Origin: Phycisphaerae bacterium
GTDB lineage: Bacteria > Planctomycetota > Phycisphaerae > Sedimentisphaerales > Anaerohalosphaeraceae
Direction: 5' to 3'
NCBI GenBank assembly: GCA_016782835.1
Contig: JADHXS010000009.1
Coordinates: 1-34,187, forward strand
Length of the DNA stretch: 34,187 nucleotides
Both the position numbers and the translations under genes were made by a program. This document shows positions 1 through 8,712 of the stretch, piece by piece. Below the pieces are notes generated by a model, which was not told where the DNA came from, searched no databases, and saw nothing but the letters and a program-made list of their open reading frames with translations. Position 1 is the stretch's first letter, and each line of letters begins with the position of its first letter.

Positions 1-1
1 G

Positions 2-175
2 ATCAAACGAAACTTCGGCGATACGATCAGAGCACGCACCTATTGGTCGCAGTGCCGCGAAATGATGCTGCTCGTAATCACACACAACATCGCTATCATC
101 CTACTTGTCAAAGAGCTTTTCTACAGAGCAGGTCAGACATGCTCTGTAGAAAAGGTAATCCCGAAGGGATGGTAG
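2..175 (+). CDS. C-terminal fragment of an IS4/IS5-type DDE transposase, truncated by the window edge
   Basis: Frame 2 reads IKRNFGDTIRARTYWSQCREMMLLVITHNIAIILLVKEL..., resembling the K-FG--(I/L)R-K-----------HNI C-terminal signature of DDE_Tnp_1 transposases. The stop is TAG at 173-175, inside the repeat element. Confidence 0.6.
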   Translation: MKRNFGDTIRARTYWSQCREMMLLVITHNIAIILLVKELFYRAGQTCSVEKVIPKGW

Positions 176-247
176 TATAGTAGCCGGGGGTGTAAACCCC
201 CGGAAAAGAGGAATTCTCCATTCTTCAAGCCCCGAAGGGGCGACACA
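140..247 (+). repeat. Dispersed palindromic repeat element, copy 1
   Basis: TGCTCTGTAGAAAAGGTAATCCCGAAGGGATGGTAGTATAGTAGCCGGGGGTGTAAACCCCCGG...AGCCCCGAAGGGGCGACA. It contains three short palindromes and is nearly the same as 20657-20766. Confidence 0.85.
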
Positions 248-966
248 AGTTAGGCTTTTCTACAGAGCAGGTCAGACACCTTTTTTGGAAATCAACTCAA
301 TTTCTGCCCTGAGAAATGCCGTAAAAACTTCGTCAAAATTTAGTTTATGTTTGACATTTATCTAACTTCTGATATAATACACAAAATTGAATACTAAAAA
401 TATAAAATAAATTCGTGTTAATTCGCGTGCATTCGCGGTTAAAAAGTAAAGATGAGTGCGAAACCCCATCGCCCGGTTAATAAACCAGCCATCCGGAGGA
501 ATTCCACATTCTGAGTTCCGAGTTCTGAGTTCTTGAATTCTTAAAGTCGAAGGGGCCATGCCCCGAAGGCTTTTTATGACAAACGAACCCATTTTGAATT
601 TCAGCAAAATCACGCTAAGTGATTTTTCCACAACTGCTTACTGATAACTGCCGACTGCTGACTGACCAAAAAACGAACCCAAACGAACCCAATCCCGCAC
701 CGTCATTCCGACCGAAGCGGAGGAATCTATTGAAACAGCCATCCGGACCAAGTCTATATTTTTGATATTTTATATTCAATATTTGGCCCCTTTTCGCCCA
801 AAATGCCCCATAATACGGCTGATATTTGTATTTTTTTGCGATTTGTCCGATAAAAATCTAAAGAAATCTGAATCTACCGACCGATACTAAACAGTGTATA
901 TTAGTAGTGATAATCCATATTATTAACTAAATATGAAGCACTCCTCAGGAGCTAAAAGGTGGAAAA

Positions 967-2160
967 ATGAGAACGATTGCGATTATTAACCAAAAAGGCG
1001 GCTGCGGCAAGACAACCGTCTCCATCAACCTGGCGGCTGCCCTGGCCGCAAAAGGCTATCGGACGTTGCTGGTGGATATGGACCCGCAAACCCATTGTGC
1101 CGTCGGGCTTGCGGTCCCTGAAGAACAAATCGAGCAGAGTATTTATGATGTGTTGATCGGCACCGGCCGCGGTGAACCGATGCGCATCAATGAGATTCTC
1201 TGGCAAATCTGCGAACGATTTGAGTTGGCGCCTTCCAGTATCGATCTGGCGGCATTCGAACAGCAGATGACCGGTATTGTAAACCGCGAAAACTGCCTGC
1301 AAAAAGTGCTTAACAGTATTAAAGACGACTACGACTATGTCATTATCGACTGCCCGCCTTCGGTCGGTCTGCTGACATTCAATGCCCTGCGCGCCGCCAG
1401 CGATGTCGTTGTGCCGGTGGAAATGGGATATTTCTCCCTGCACGGACTCAGCAAACAGTTGGAAACACTGAGTATTCTGTGCAAACAGTGCGAACAGAAA
1501 ATTAATGTCATGGTGCTGGCCAGCATGTATGATATTCGAACCAAGATGGGGCGGGAGATTCTGGCCGAGCTTAAAAAGCATTTCTCCGAAAAAATGTTCA
1601 AAACTATCGTCAATTTCAATACCAAGCTCAAAGAGGCCGCCAGTCTTGGTCAGCCGATCAGCGAATACGATCCCGCCAGCAAAGGCTATAAGGACTTTTT
1701 GACACTGGCCGACGAATTGATCGGTACCAATACATTGGCACACCGAGCGGATTTGGTGAATTCACTGCAGGCCAAGCTGAACATTATCAGCGCCAGTGCA
1801 GAGGAATTGTTAGCGAAAGCCGAATCCAAGACGAAAGCGGAGGATAAACCGCCGGTAACGCTGGACGAAAAACTGGCTGATTTCTACGGCGTCAAGCAGC
1901 TCGACGGCCATATTATCTTCAGTACACTGTACCCGCGTGCTTCGGTGGTTCAGGTGGCCGGCGACTTTAATGGCTGGAATCCCGAAGAAGCCGCCTTTGA
2001 AAAGGTGGACGATTCCGGCAAATGGATGCTGAAATTACCGCTTGAGCCGGGAACGTACCGCTATCGTCTGGTGGTGGACGGCCAATGGCAGCAGGACCCG
2101 TATAATCGCATGACGGAAATAAATCCGTACGGCGAGATGAATTCCGTCCTGCAGGTTTAG
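967..2160 (+). CDS. ParA/MinD-family ATPase with C-terminal AMPK1-CBM/CBM48-like glycogen-binding domain
   Basis: Deviant Walker A NQKGGCGKTTVSINLAAALA, DYVIIDCPPSVGLLTFNAL and VPVEMGYFSLHGL. C-terminal VVQVAGDFNGWNPEEAAFEKVDDSGKWMLKLPLEPGTYRYRLVVDGQWQQDP is a classic glycogen-binding-domain signature. Confidence 0.9.
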   Translation: MRTIAIINQKGGCGKTTVSINLAAALAAKGYRTLLVDMDPQTHCAVGLAVPEEQIEQSIYDVLIGTGRGEPMRINEILWQICERFELAPSSIDLAAFEQQMTGIVNRENCLQKVLNSIKDDYDYVIIDCPPSVGLLTFNALRAASDVVVPVEMGYFSLHGLSKQLETLSILCKQCEQKINVMVLASMYDIRTKMGREILAELKKHFSEKMFKTIVNFNTKLKEAASLGQPISEYDPASKGYKDFLTLADELIGTNTLAHRADLVNSLQAKLNIISASAEELLAKAESKTKAEDKPPVTLDEKLADFYGVKQLDGHIIFSTLYPRASVVQVAGDFNGWNPEEAAFEKVDDSGKWMLKLPLEPGTYRYRLVVDGQWQQDPYNRMTEINPYGEMNSVLQV

Positions 2161-2197
2161 AGCATCTTAATCATATCAGCTTGAGTGGGATGAGGAG

Positions 2198-2226
2198 AAC
2201 GCCGGGTTTTAACTCCCGGCGTTTTT
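2198..2226 (+). terminator. Rho-independent terminator downstream of the parA-like gene
   Basis: Stem AACGCCGGG / CCCGGCGTT (9 bp), loop TTTTAACT, then a T-tract. Confidence 0.75.
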
Positions 2227-2239
2227 ATGCGCCACTATT

Positions 2240-2746
2240 TCAGCTATTCAGTTCAGCGTCTTTTTGGAGGGCTTTTTCGGTCTGGGCTTTACGGAAATCG
2301 GCGAGGGTTTTGGCCAGCGTTTTATCACTCAACGCCAGAATCTGCAATGCGAAGACGGCCGCGTTTTTGGCACCCGCTTTGCCAATCGCCATCGTGCCGA
2401 CCGGCATTCCGGGAGGCATCTGGACGGTGCTGAGCAATGCATCCAAACCGCCGGGGCCTTCTTTGGCCTGTATGGGGACACCAATAATCGGCAATTGGGA
2501 ATGAGCGGCCATCGCCCCGGCCAAGTGGGCGGCCATGCCCGCGGCGGCGATAATTATCTTAATCCCGTTATCGGCCGCGCCCGCTGCAAAGTCACAGGCC
2601 GCCTGCGGCGTACGATGGGCCGACAAAATCCGCACAACCGGATTGATCCCAAATTCTTTGAGCTGTTTAATACAGCTTTCCATCACGGGCAAATCGCTGT
2701 CGGAGCCCATTAAAACCGCTACGGATGACTGGATTTTCTTAGTCAT
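2240..2746 (-). CDS. purE: 5-(carboxyamino)imidazole ribonucleotide mutase (PurE class I)
   Basis: VAVLMGSDSDLPVME..., RILSAHRTP, IIAAAGMAAHLAGAMAAHSQLPIIGVP; diagnostic PurE motifs. Confidence 0.95.
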   Translation of the reverse strand: MTKKIQSSVAVLMGSDSDLPVMESCIKQLKEFGINPVVRILSAHRTPQAACDFAAGAADNGIKIIIAAAGMAAHLAGAMAAHSQLPIIGVPIQAKEGPGGLDALLSTVQMPPGMPVGTMAIGKAGAKNAAVFALQILALSDKTLAKTLADFRKAQTEKALQKDAELNS

Positions 2747-2884
2747 TGTATTTTCCCTGTTTAACGATATAATAGAATATGCATCGCCGAAGGCGAATTC
2801 TCAATTTTAATATTTACATTTTGATATTTAACTTAACAGTGTACCCGCTCCGTCGGGTGTTTTCAAGTTTGGAGATATAATAAA

Positions 2885-3757
2885 ATGAACATACGAAAAC
2901 CAGCCGTTGCAGGCCAATTTTACGGAGGAACCCGGGCCGAATGCCTGGCGGAAATCGAAGAATGCATGCCCCCCCGGCCCATACAGGGCGAACTGCCTGA
3001 CCCCATCGTCGCCGCAGTCGTGCCCCATGCGGGCTGGATGTTCAGCGGAAATCTGGCAGCGACCGCTTTCAAGGCAATCCAACAGGTCAACGGCGATGTG
3101 GATACATTTGTCATTTTCGGAGCCGCACACCGCTATTTTAATGGGGGGGCGGTCGTTTATGACAGCGGCCGTTGGGAAACCCCGCTGGGACAAATCGAAA
3201 TTAACGCCTCGTTAGCCGCCCAAATCATCGCCAAAGGCGCAGTCGCCGACCCCGACGCCCACCGCGGCGAACACAGTATCGAAGTCCAGGTCCCCTTCAT
3301 CCAATACCTGTTCCCGAATGCCAAAATCGTCCCTGTCATCGTGCCGGTTTCCGGATTTGACCATTCGTTCGGCACGCATATCGGTGAACTGATTCACGGC
3401 AAACAGGACCGGCATATTGTCTGCATCGCTTCGACCGACCTGACGCATTATGGCCCGCGCTACGGCTTTTGTCCGGAAGGCACGGGGCCGAAGGCTTTAA
3501 AATGGGCACGCGAAGTCAACGACATGGAATTTATCGATCTGGCGCTGCGAATGGAGGCCGACACACTGGTTGAAACAGCCATCGAAAAAGGCAATGCCTG
3601 CGGACCGGCCGCGGTCGCGACTGTTGTATCCGCGGCCAAGGCCATGGGGCGAATTTGCGGCGTCCTGCTGGGGCACACCACCAGCAGCGAGATTATGCTT
3701 CGTAAATTTAACGAACCCAGCGAAGAATCCGTCGGCTACACCGCCATTGTATTTTAA
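2885..3757 (+). CDS. MEMO1 family protein (AmmeMemoRadiSam system protein B)
   Basis: Starts IRKPAVAGQFYGG; VVPHAGWMFSG, FVIFGAAHR, GEHSIEVQVPFIQYLFP, CIASTDLTHYGPRYGF, ACGPAAVA. Confidence 0.92.
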   Translation: MNIRKPAVAGQFYGGTRAECLAEIEECMPPRPIQGELPDPIVAAVVPHAGWMFSGNLAATAFKAIQQVNGDVDTFVIFGAAHRYFNGGAVVYDSGRWETPLGQIEINASLAAQIIAKGAVADPDAHRGEHSIEVQVPFIQYLFPNAKIVPVIVPVSGFDHSFGTHIGELIHGKQDRHIVCIASTDLTHYGPRYGFCPEGTGPKALKWAREVNDMEFIDLALRMEADTLVETAIEKGNACGPAAVATVVSAAKAMGRICGVLLGHTTSSEIMLRKFNEPSEESVGYTAIVF

Positions 3758-3811
3758 GGCCTACCGATTATTGACGACCGACTACTGCCAACTGAAAACA
3801 CTGCCCGTACC

Positions 3812-4042
3812 TTACTCAGGGTAATCGCCGCCGCCAATCAAAAAACTGATATAATCGCGTTCAATCTTAAAAACCGGCGATGTAAGCGTCCCGGTTGTCC
3901 CGTCGCCCTGATAAAAACTATTAACGAGTCGGCTGCCTTCAAAACCCGACACCAACATTTGGTCGGGCAGTGTGCCCTTGGCCGGCCCTGAATCAAACGC
4001 CTGTCCGGTTACAGTTCGGTCATCGTAATCATTGCCTTCCTT
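3812..4042 (-). pseudogene. Truncated remnant of a GH32/levanase-like N-terminal region
   Basis: The minus strand between in-frame TAG (rc of 4043-4045) and TAA (rc of 3812-3814) reads KEGNDYDDRTVTGQAFDSGPAKGTLPDQMLVSGFEGSRLVNSFYQGDGTTGTLTSPVFKIERDYISFLIGGGDYPE. The VSGF-G-RLVNSF--GDG-TGTLTSP-F-I-R-YI-FLIGGG pattern is typical of bacterial GH32 levanase-like proteins. It has no proper start and no catalytic domain. Confidence 0.7.
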
Positions 4043-4075
4043 CTATCACTTTATTCTTTATCCGGTTTCGCTAAA

Positions 4076-4654
4076 CTACCGGCTATTAAGGTCGGCGTCA
4101 AGGTCGTATTGACCTGCCGGGTTGGCAGGAATGCAATTACCAATGAAATTGACCGCCGATTGAGCATCATTAGCCAGTTTTCGCATTTCCGTTTGAATCG
4201 ATTGTTCCGGAATCCGCGCCAATAATGACATTCGGTTCTGAAATGTTGTTGAATTGCTGACAAACCAAGCCATCGGGTCGTCTTGCACTGTCGATCTAAT
4301 ATGCTGTAAATAATACAGACCTATCAGGGAAACCAAAACGATCGCTGCGGCTGCGGGAATTGCATATCGCATGCGAAAATATGTTTGCGGTTGAAAAACA
4401 GTGAAGTTGGTTTGTGTCGGCGTCGTCTCGGATAACCGCTGCCGAACGGCATCTCGAATCCTTTCTAATTGCTCATCCGATACGTCACAAGACGGCGATG
4501 CCCGCAGTTGACGTTCCAACTGTGTCATTCGGTGATAAAAGACGCGACAACGTGAACACTTCCGCAGGTGAGACACTAAAGACGGACGCTGAACGCTGCC
4601 GAAGGTATCTAAATCTTTTTCAATCGCCGATTGGTAGATACGACAAAACATCAT
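4076..4654 (-). CDS. Membrane-anchored anti-sigma factor with zf-HC2-like N-terminus
   Basis: HLRKCSRCRVFYHRM (HxxxCxxC) near the N-terminus and one TM segment YAIPAAAAIVLVSLIGLYYL. It overlaps the sigma gene by 4 nt. Confidence 0.75.
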   Translation of the reverse strand: MMFCRIYQSAIEKDLDTFGSVQRPSLVSHLRKCSRCRVFYHRMTQLERQLRASPSCDVSDEQLERIRDAVRQRLSETTPTQTNFTVFQPQTYFRMRYAIPAAAAIVLVSLIGLYYLQHIRSTVQDDPMAWFVSNSTTFQNRMSLLARIPEQSIQTEMRKLANDAQSAVNFIGNCIPANPAGQYDLDADLNSR

Positions 4655-5247
4655 TCTGTCCTTTCAATAAAGACTTCACCGTTTAGATCATACCCGCACA
4701 CGGAAGCTGATTCAGGACTGACACAGATGCGTTTGGCAAGTCGATTTCGTGCCCGATGCAGATGCACCCGAACGCTGGTTTCTGTTTTCTTCATGATTTT
4801 CGCAATTTCATCTATGTCCATATCCTGCTTATAGCGCAGCCACAGAACAGTATGATCCTCGGGTTTCATGTCCCGGACAAGAGACCAAATCCCGTCACCG
4901 GTTGGCTCTGCTTTTGTTGACGTGTCGCTCATCTGCCGAATCGCTTCCTGCGAAAGCGGTATAGGACGTTTTTTGCGATAAGCGGACACGCACGTTCGAT
5001 ACGCAATGGTATAGAGCCAGCTTTTCAGGGAATAGTGATTATCAAAAGAGCCGATATTCCGGTAATACCGTAAAAATGTTTCCTGTACAATATCTTCAGC
5101 ATCCTGAAATACGGCTGTTCGACCCGCAACAAACTGAACCAGCGGGCGGCAATACCGCCGGACAATCTCATCAAAGGCAGCCCGGTCTCCCTCAGCCGCC
5201 AGTTGGGCTAATTCTTCATCCGTTATCGTGTCAAGTTTATAATCCAT
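4651..5247 (-). CDS. ECF RNA polymerase sigma factor (sigma-70 family)
   Basis: RAAFDEIVRRYCRPLVQFVAGRTAVFQDAEDIVQETFLRYYRNIGSFDNHYSLKSWLYTIAYRTCVSAYRKKR (region 2) and VLWLRYKQDMDIDEIAKIMKKTETSVRVHLHRARNRL (region 4). Confidence 0.93.
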   Translation of the reverse strand: MDYKLDTITDEELAQLAAEGDRAAFDEIVRRYCRPLVQFVAGRTAVFQDAEDIVQETFLRYYRNIGSFDNHYSLKSWLYTIAYRTCVSAYRKKRPIPLSQEAIRQMSDTSTKAEPTGDGIWSLVRDMKPEDHTVLWLRYKQDMDIDEIAKIMKKTETSVRVHLHRARNRLAKRICVSPESASVCGYDLNGEVFIERTE

Positions 5248-5289
5248 CCATCAACAAAAACAAATCCAGCTTGTATTCAAATCTTCTTT

Positions 5290-6225
5290 CTATTTTTCGT
5301 TAACAGCTTTTATATCGGCATGGGCCTTAATAATCTCATACAGTTCGGCGGAAGGATATATGAATGTGCAATCAAGCGCATTCTTGTCTCGCGAGAGGTC
5401 GATTGACTGGAGCAGTTTTCCAAATTGCGGATATTGTTGGTTCTGGAGCATGGCAAAAGCCAGGATTCCACGAACGACTTGTTCAATCTGCATCGCGGCA
5501 TCTTCGTTCTGCGCTTCCAGATGAATATCCACCTTCATATCGCCGGCTTTTTCAGCTACCAGTGCTGCCAACAGCCGGGAGTTTTTCAGAGTGGCTGCAT
5601 GTTGATTGTTTTCGGCCAACTCCGATAATTCTTCCGCCGCTGCCAGAGCAATCGCATCGTCTCGCCCCTGGCAAAGGGAATAAAGCGTCGCGTCCTTTTG
5701 CTGAGCCAGTGATGGAACCTTGCCCGAAAGCACATCCAGCGTAGCAATAACCGATTCTTCCGTTTGTGCAATGACAATCAAATCATCGGCCGCGAATACG
5801 CCGTACTGGTCTTTCTGACGCTTTTCATCCATCCAGTGATGAAGCGTCTTACCGTTATATTCACTTTTGGAGTAGGCCTCATTCAGTACTAAAAGAGTCA
5901 GCAGCTTTTCCTTATTGTAGTTGCCATAGAACAGCGCCGAGGCATTCTCCTCGCCCGCTGAAGCACCGTACAGCGTAACCGCATGAAGATCCTCTGTCAG
6001 GTCGCTGCCCAGAAGCTGCGCCATCGCATCGATTTTCTCCTGATGCTGTGTTTGAATGTCATTCTGAATCAACTTTCCGATTTCGCTGCTCCGTAAAGCA
6101 TCTAAATCGACGTGCAACAACCATTTGGCATCACCCCGAACATGCTCTTTTTGTAAGGAACCGCCCGGAGCCACACTCGAGATCATCAGCGTTGTCAAAT
6201 ACACAAAAAAAAGAGCCTTTTTCAT
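5290..6225 (-). CDS. Secreted hypothetical protein co-directional with the sigma/anti-sigma pair
   Basis: ORF 5290..6267. The likely start is the internal MKKALFFVYLTTLMISSVAPGG signal peptide, with an AGGAAA-like RBS. Family not recognised. Confidence 0.7.
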   Translation of the reverse strand: MKKALFFVYLTTLMISSVAPGGSLQKEHVRGDAKWLLHVDLDALRSSEIGKLIQNDIQTQHQEKIDAMAQLLGSDLTEDLHAVTLYGASAGEENASALFYGNYNKEKLLTLLVLNEAYSKSEYNGKTLHHWMDEKRQKDQYGVFAADDLIVIAQTEESVIATLDVLSGKVPSLAQQKDATLYSLCQGRDDAIALAAAEELSELAENNQHAATLKNSRLLAALVAEKAGDMKVDIHLEAQNEDAAMQIEQVVRGILAFAMLQNQQYPQFGKLLQSIDLSRDKNALDCTFIYPSAELYEIIKAHADIKAVNEK

Positions 6226-6503
6226 CGTCTTTTCCTTTCCATGAGAAATAAACTGATTTTGAGTCATTTTAAGTTACGAAGTGCTGTACAGCAATCTTTT
6301 ACCGTCCCTTATACGCACAACCGGCCCGAAAAGTTACAGGAGATGCTGTAGGATTTTACATTTGAATGCATAAAAATAAAGCCGACCGGAAAAACCGATC
6401 GGCTCATTTTCCCTGTTAAAGGAGGAGGAGGTGGGAAGTTTGTTATTATTTCAATTTTATAAGAGCGTTTTTTTTATTTTCTTTTTAATTTAGGGACCTT
6501 TGT

Positions 6504-6590
6504 TTATCGCCCCGGCGGACCGCGTTCTTTCGCATTCCAGCACAGCTGGTAATAATGAATAAGTCCGTCTTCTTTGAACCTCGGCGGCAT
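6504..6590 (-). CDS. Candidate 28-aa small ORF with C-terminal RGPPGR
   Basis: MPPRFKEDGLIHYYQLCWNAKERGPPGR*, not in the supplied ORF list. It shares the N...RGPP motif with the ORF at 6681-6788. Confidence 0.3.
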   Translation of the reverse strand: MPPRFKEDGLIHYYQLCWNAKERGPPGR

Positions 6591-6680
6591 AAACTATAAT
6601 TCCGTAAATCAGGACATTGCTTGCCTTTTCGCCTTTCCGTATAAATCATACATAATAAATTCGACCTCGGCAGATTCAGT

Positions 6681-6788
6681 TCAGAAAAAAGGCTCATCTT
6701 TTTGATGAGCCGGCGGACCTCTGCCATTCAACGCAAACACCGGTGGATTTTTGAAACCCTTCTTATTGTGGACACGGAAAGTTGGCAT
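6681..6788 (-). CDS. Candidate 35-aa small protein
   Basis: MPTFRVHNKKGFKNPPVFALNGRGPPAHQKDEPFF*. AAAGGACGAAAAA precedes the ATG, a TATAAT lies upstream and a hairpin plus T-tract overlaps the 3' end. Confidence 0.45.
   Translation of the reverse strand: MPTFRVHNKKGFKNPPVFALNGRGPPAHQKDEPFF
6685..6711 (-). terminator. Rho-independent-like hairpin on the minus strand
   Basis: Minus strand GGCTCATC-AAAAA-GATGAGCC-TTTTTT: an 8-bp perfect stem followed by T6. Confidence 0.7.
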
Positions 6789-6838
6789 TTTTTCGTCCTT
6801 TCAATTTCGGATGATTTCATATGTTTCAAATATGTTGG

Positions 6839-6865
6839 ATTATAGCGGTTTTCAAAGAGCGTCAA
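6839..6865 (-). promoter_or_regulatory. Sigma70-like promoter for the small ORF at 6681-6788
   Basis: Minus strand TTGACG (6860-6865), 15-nt spacer, TATAAT (6839-6844). Confidence 0.45.
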
Positions 6866-7179
6866 AAAGAGTCGTCGTTTATGATGTCGGTGGTCCTCTG
6901 GCTCCTTCAACGGCCAATGTCATTTCTGATTTGTGTTTAAAAGCAGTCATCTGTTTTCGCCCCCGGATTATTGCTCTTGTTTACTTTTCTTTCTCGTTCA
7001 ATGACAAGCGTTAGTATACTTCATTGCAAGAACAATTTCAAGGGAACATTAAGGATATATGAATAAAAGTGAAGGCCGAAGTGTAAATATGCGATTAGAT
7101 GCGATATTAACGCGAATTATAGGCCTTTTAGGTTGTTTTTTTTCTTTACATCCGTTATTTTTTTTGTCCCTTGCTTCAA

Positions 7180-7641
7180 CTATTCGGACGGATACATGAA
7201 TTTCGGCATGCGGCGGGGTTTGCCCTGTCGGTCTACACAAGCCAGGATGCTGCTGCCTTCGGCCAGAATAACGCCGGTCTGGGCACGTTTCAGGATGTAG
7301 GTATGTTCAACGCGGGCATTGGTCACTCGCGTGCAGATAGTCGTCAATTCCAGTTGTTCGTCGTAAAAACAGGGCCTGCGATACTTGGCGGTCAATTCCG
7401 AAACAACAAAGAATATACCGGTTTTTTCGAGCTGGCTGTAGGCCAGACCATTGACGCGCAGCAGTTCGGTGCGGCCCATCTCGAACCAGATTGAGTAAAC
7501 CGTATGATGCACCACACCCGCCTGATCCGTCTCGCAATATCGCGGGACGATTGTAATGGTATGCTCTTTTATCGTCGTGCAATCAGGAAAATCGATTGCC
7601 GGTTCATGGTCGTAATCGGTACTTCTGGGTTCTACGCGCAT
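7180..7641 (-). CDS. Acyl-CoA thioesterase, YbgC/4-hydroxybenzoyl-CoA thioesterase (hotdog) family
   Basis: IVPRYCETDQAGVVHHTVYSIWFEMGRTELLRVNGLAYSQLEKTGIFFVVSELTAKYRRPCFYDEQLEL; hotdog thioesterase signature. Confidence 0.88.
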   Translation of the reverse strand: MRVEPRSTDYDHEPAIDFPDCTTIKEHTITIVPRYCETDQAGVVHHTVYSIWFEMGRTELLRVNGLAYSQLEKTGIFFVVSELTAKYRRPCFYDEQLELTTICTRVTNARVEHTYILKRAQTGVILAEGSSILACVDRQGKPRRMPKFMYPSE

Positions 7642-7779
7642 ATTTTCAGTCCTTAGTTTTAGTCTTCGTTCTTTCGCTTATCGAATACTACCGCAAACCG
7701 CGTCTTTTTTCAACCTGGGGGAAAAAAGTTGTTTCCGCACGGCTGATGTCTATAATAAACCCATAAGGAAGGACTTCGC

Positions 7780-8661
7780 ATGGCATTGGAAATCTGGACA
7801 ATCAAAAAACTGCTGGAGTGGATTAGCGAATACTTTGAGACCAACGGGGTGGATTCGCCGCGGCTCAGCGCCGAGCTTTTGCTGTGCCATATACTCAAGC
7901 TGGAGCGCATCCAGCTTTATACGCTGTATGACCGCGTGGTGCAGGCCGACCAGCTTACGGCGTTGCGGGCGCTGGTCAAACGCGGCGCCGAGCATGAACC
8001 GATTGCCTATCTGGTCGGGCGGTGCGAGTTTTATTCATTACCGTTGAAGATTACGCCAGACTGTTTGATTCCCCGTCCCGAAACCGAGCATCTGGTCGAG
8101 CGATCCGTTGACTTTCTGCGAAATCGTCCTTCGCCACAGTACGTACTGGACTTGTGTACAGGGTCGGGATGCATTGCCGCGGCGATTGCCAAAAACGTCA
8201 AGGATGTGCGGATCGTCGCTACGGATATTTGCGACAATGCGCTGAAGGTCGCGGCCGAAAATATCCACCGGCATAAACTGGAGGACAAGGTCACGCTGCT
8301 TTGCGGGGATTTGTTTGATGCCATCATCGAGGGACTGGACCAAACGCGGTTTGACCTGATTGTGTCCAATCCGCCGTATGTCAGCGATTTGGAATACGAA
8401 AAACTCGACCACAATGTGAAAAAATACGAGCCAAAACTGGCATTATACGCCGGCATTGACGGGCTGGACATTTACAAACGCATTATGGAAAAAGTGGACC
8501 AGTTTTTAAAACCGGACGGGGCGTTGATGATGGAGATTGGCTACGCTCAAGGCCCGGCCATTCAGCAAATGCTCGAACAATCCGGCATCTTCAAAGAAAT
8601 AAATATCGAAAAAGATTTTGCCAACAACGACCGCATCGCCATCGCTAAAAAGTTATTATAG
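7780..8661 (+). CDS. prmC: Peptide chain release factor N(5)-glutamine methyltransferase
   Basis: LIPRPETEHLVE, VLDLCTGSGCIAAAIA, FDLIVSNPPYVS, MMEIGYAQG. Confidence 0.95.
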   Translation: MALEIWTIKKLLEWISEYFETNGVDSPRLSAELLLCHILKLERIQLYTLYDRVVQADQLTALRALVKRGAEHEPIAYLVGRCEFYSLPLKITPDCLIPRPETEHLVERSVDFLRNRPSPQYVLDLCTGSGCIAAAIAKNVKDVRIVATDICDNALKVAAENIHRHKLEDKVTLLCGDLFDAIIEGLDQTRFDLIVSNPPYVSDLEYEKLDHNVKKYEPKLALYAGIDGLDIYKRIMEKVDQFLKPDGALMMEIGYAQGPAIQQMLEQSGIFKEINIEKDFANNDRIAIAKKLL

Positions 8662-8712
8662 TTAATGGATTACACAGATTTTTATATTCTAAATGTTTTG
8701 GTTATTTTTTCA

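Noticed and set aside
362-631. 89-aa minus-strand ORF in the left intergenic region
   Set aside because: Lies in repetitive, non-coding-like DNA (TTCGTGTTAATTCGCGTGCATTCGCGG, acgaaccca repeats) with no convincing RBS or domain.
952-1743. 263-aa minus-strand ORF opposite the ParA-like gene
   Set aside because: Antisense shadow of a clear ParA gene; the translation has no recognisable domain.
6381-6407. AGCCGACCGG-AAAAA-CCGATCGGCT hairpin as a terminator
   Set aside because: The stem has a mismatch and there is no following T-tract on either strand, so it was not called.
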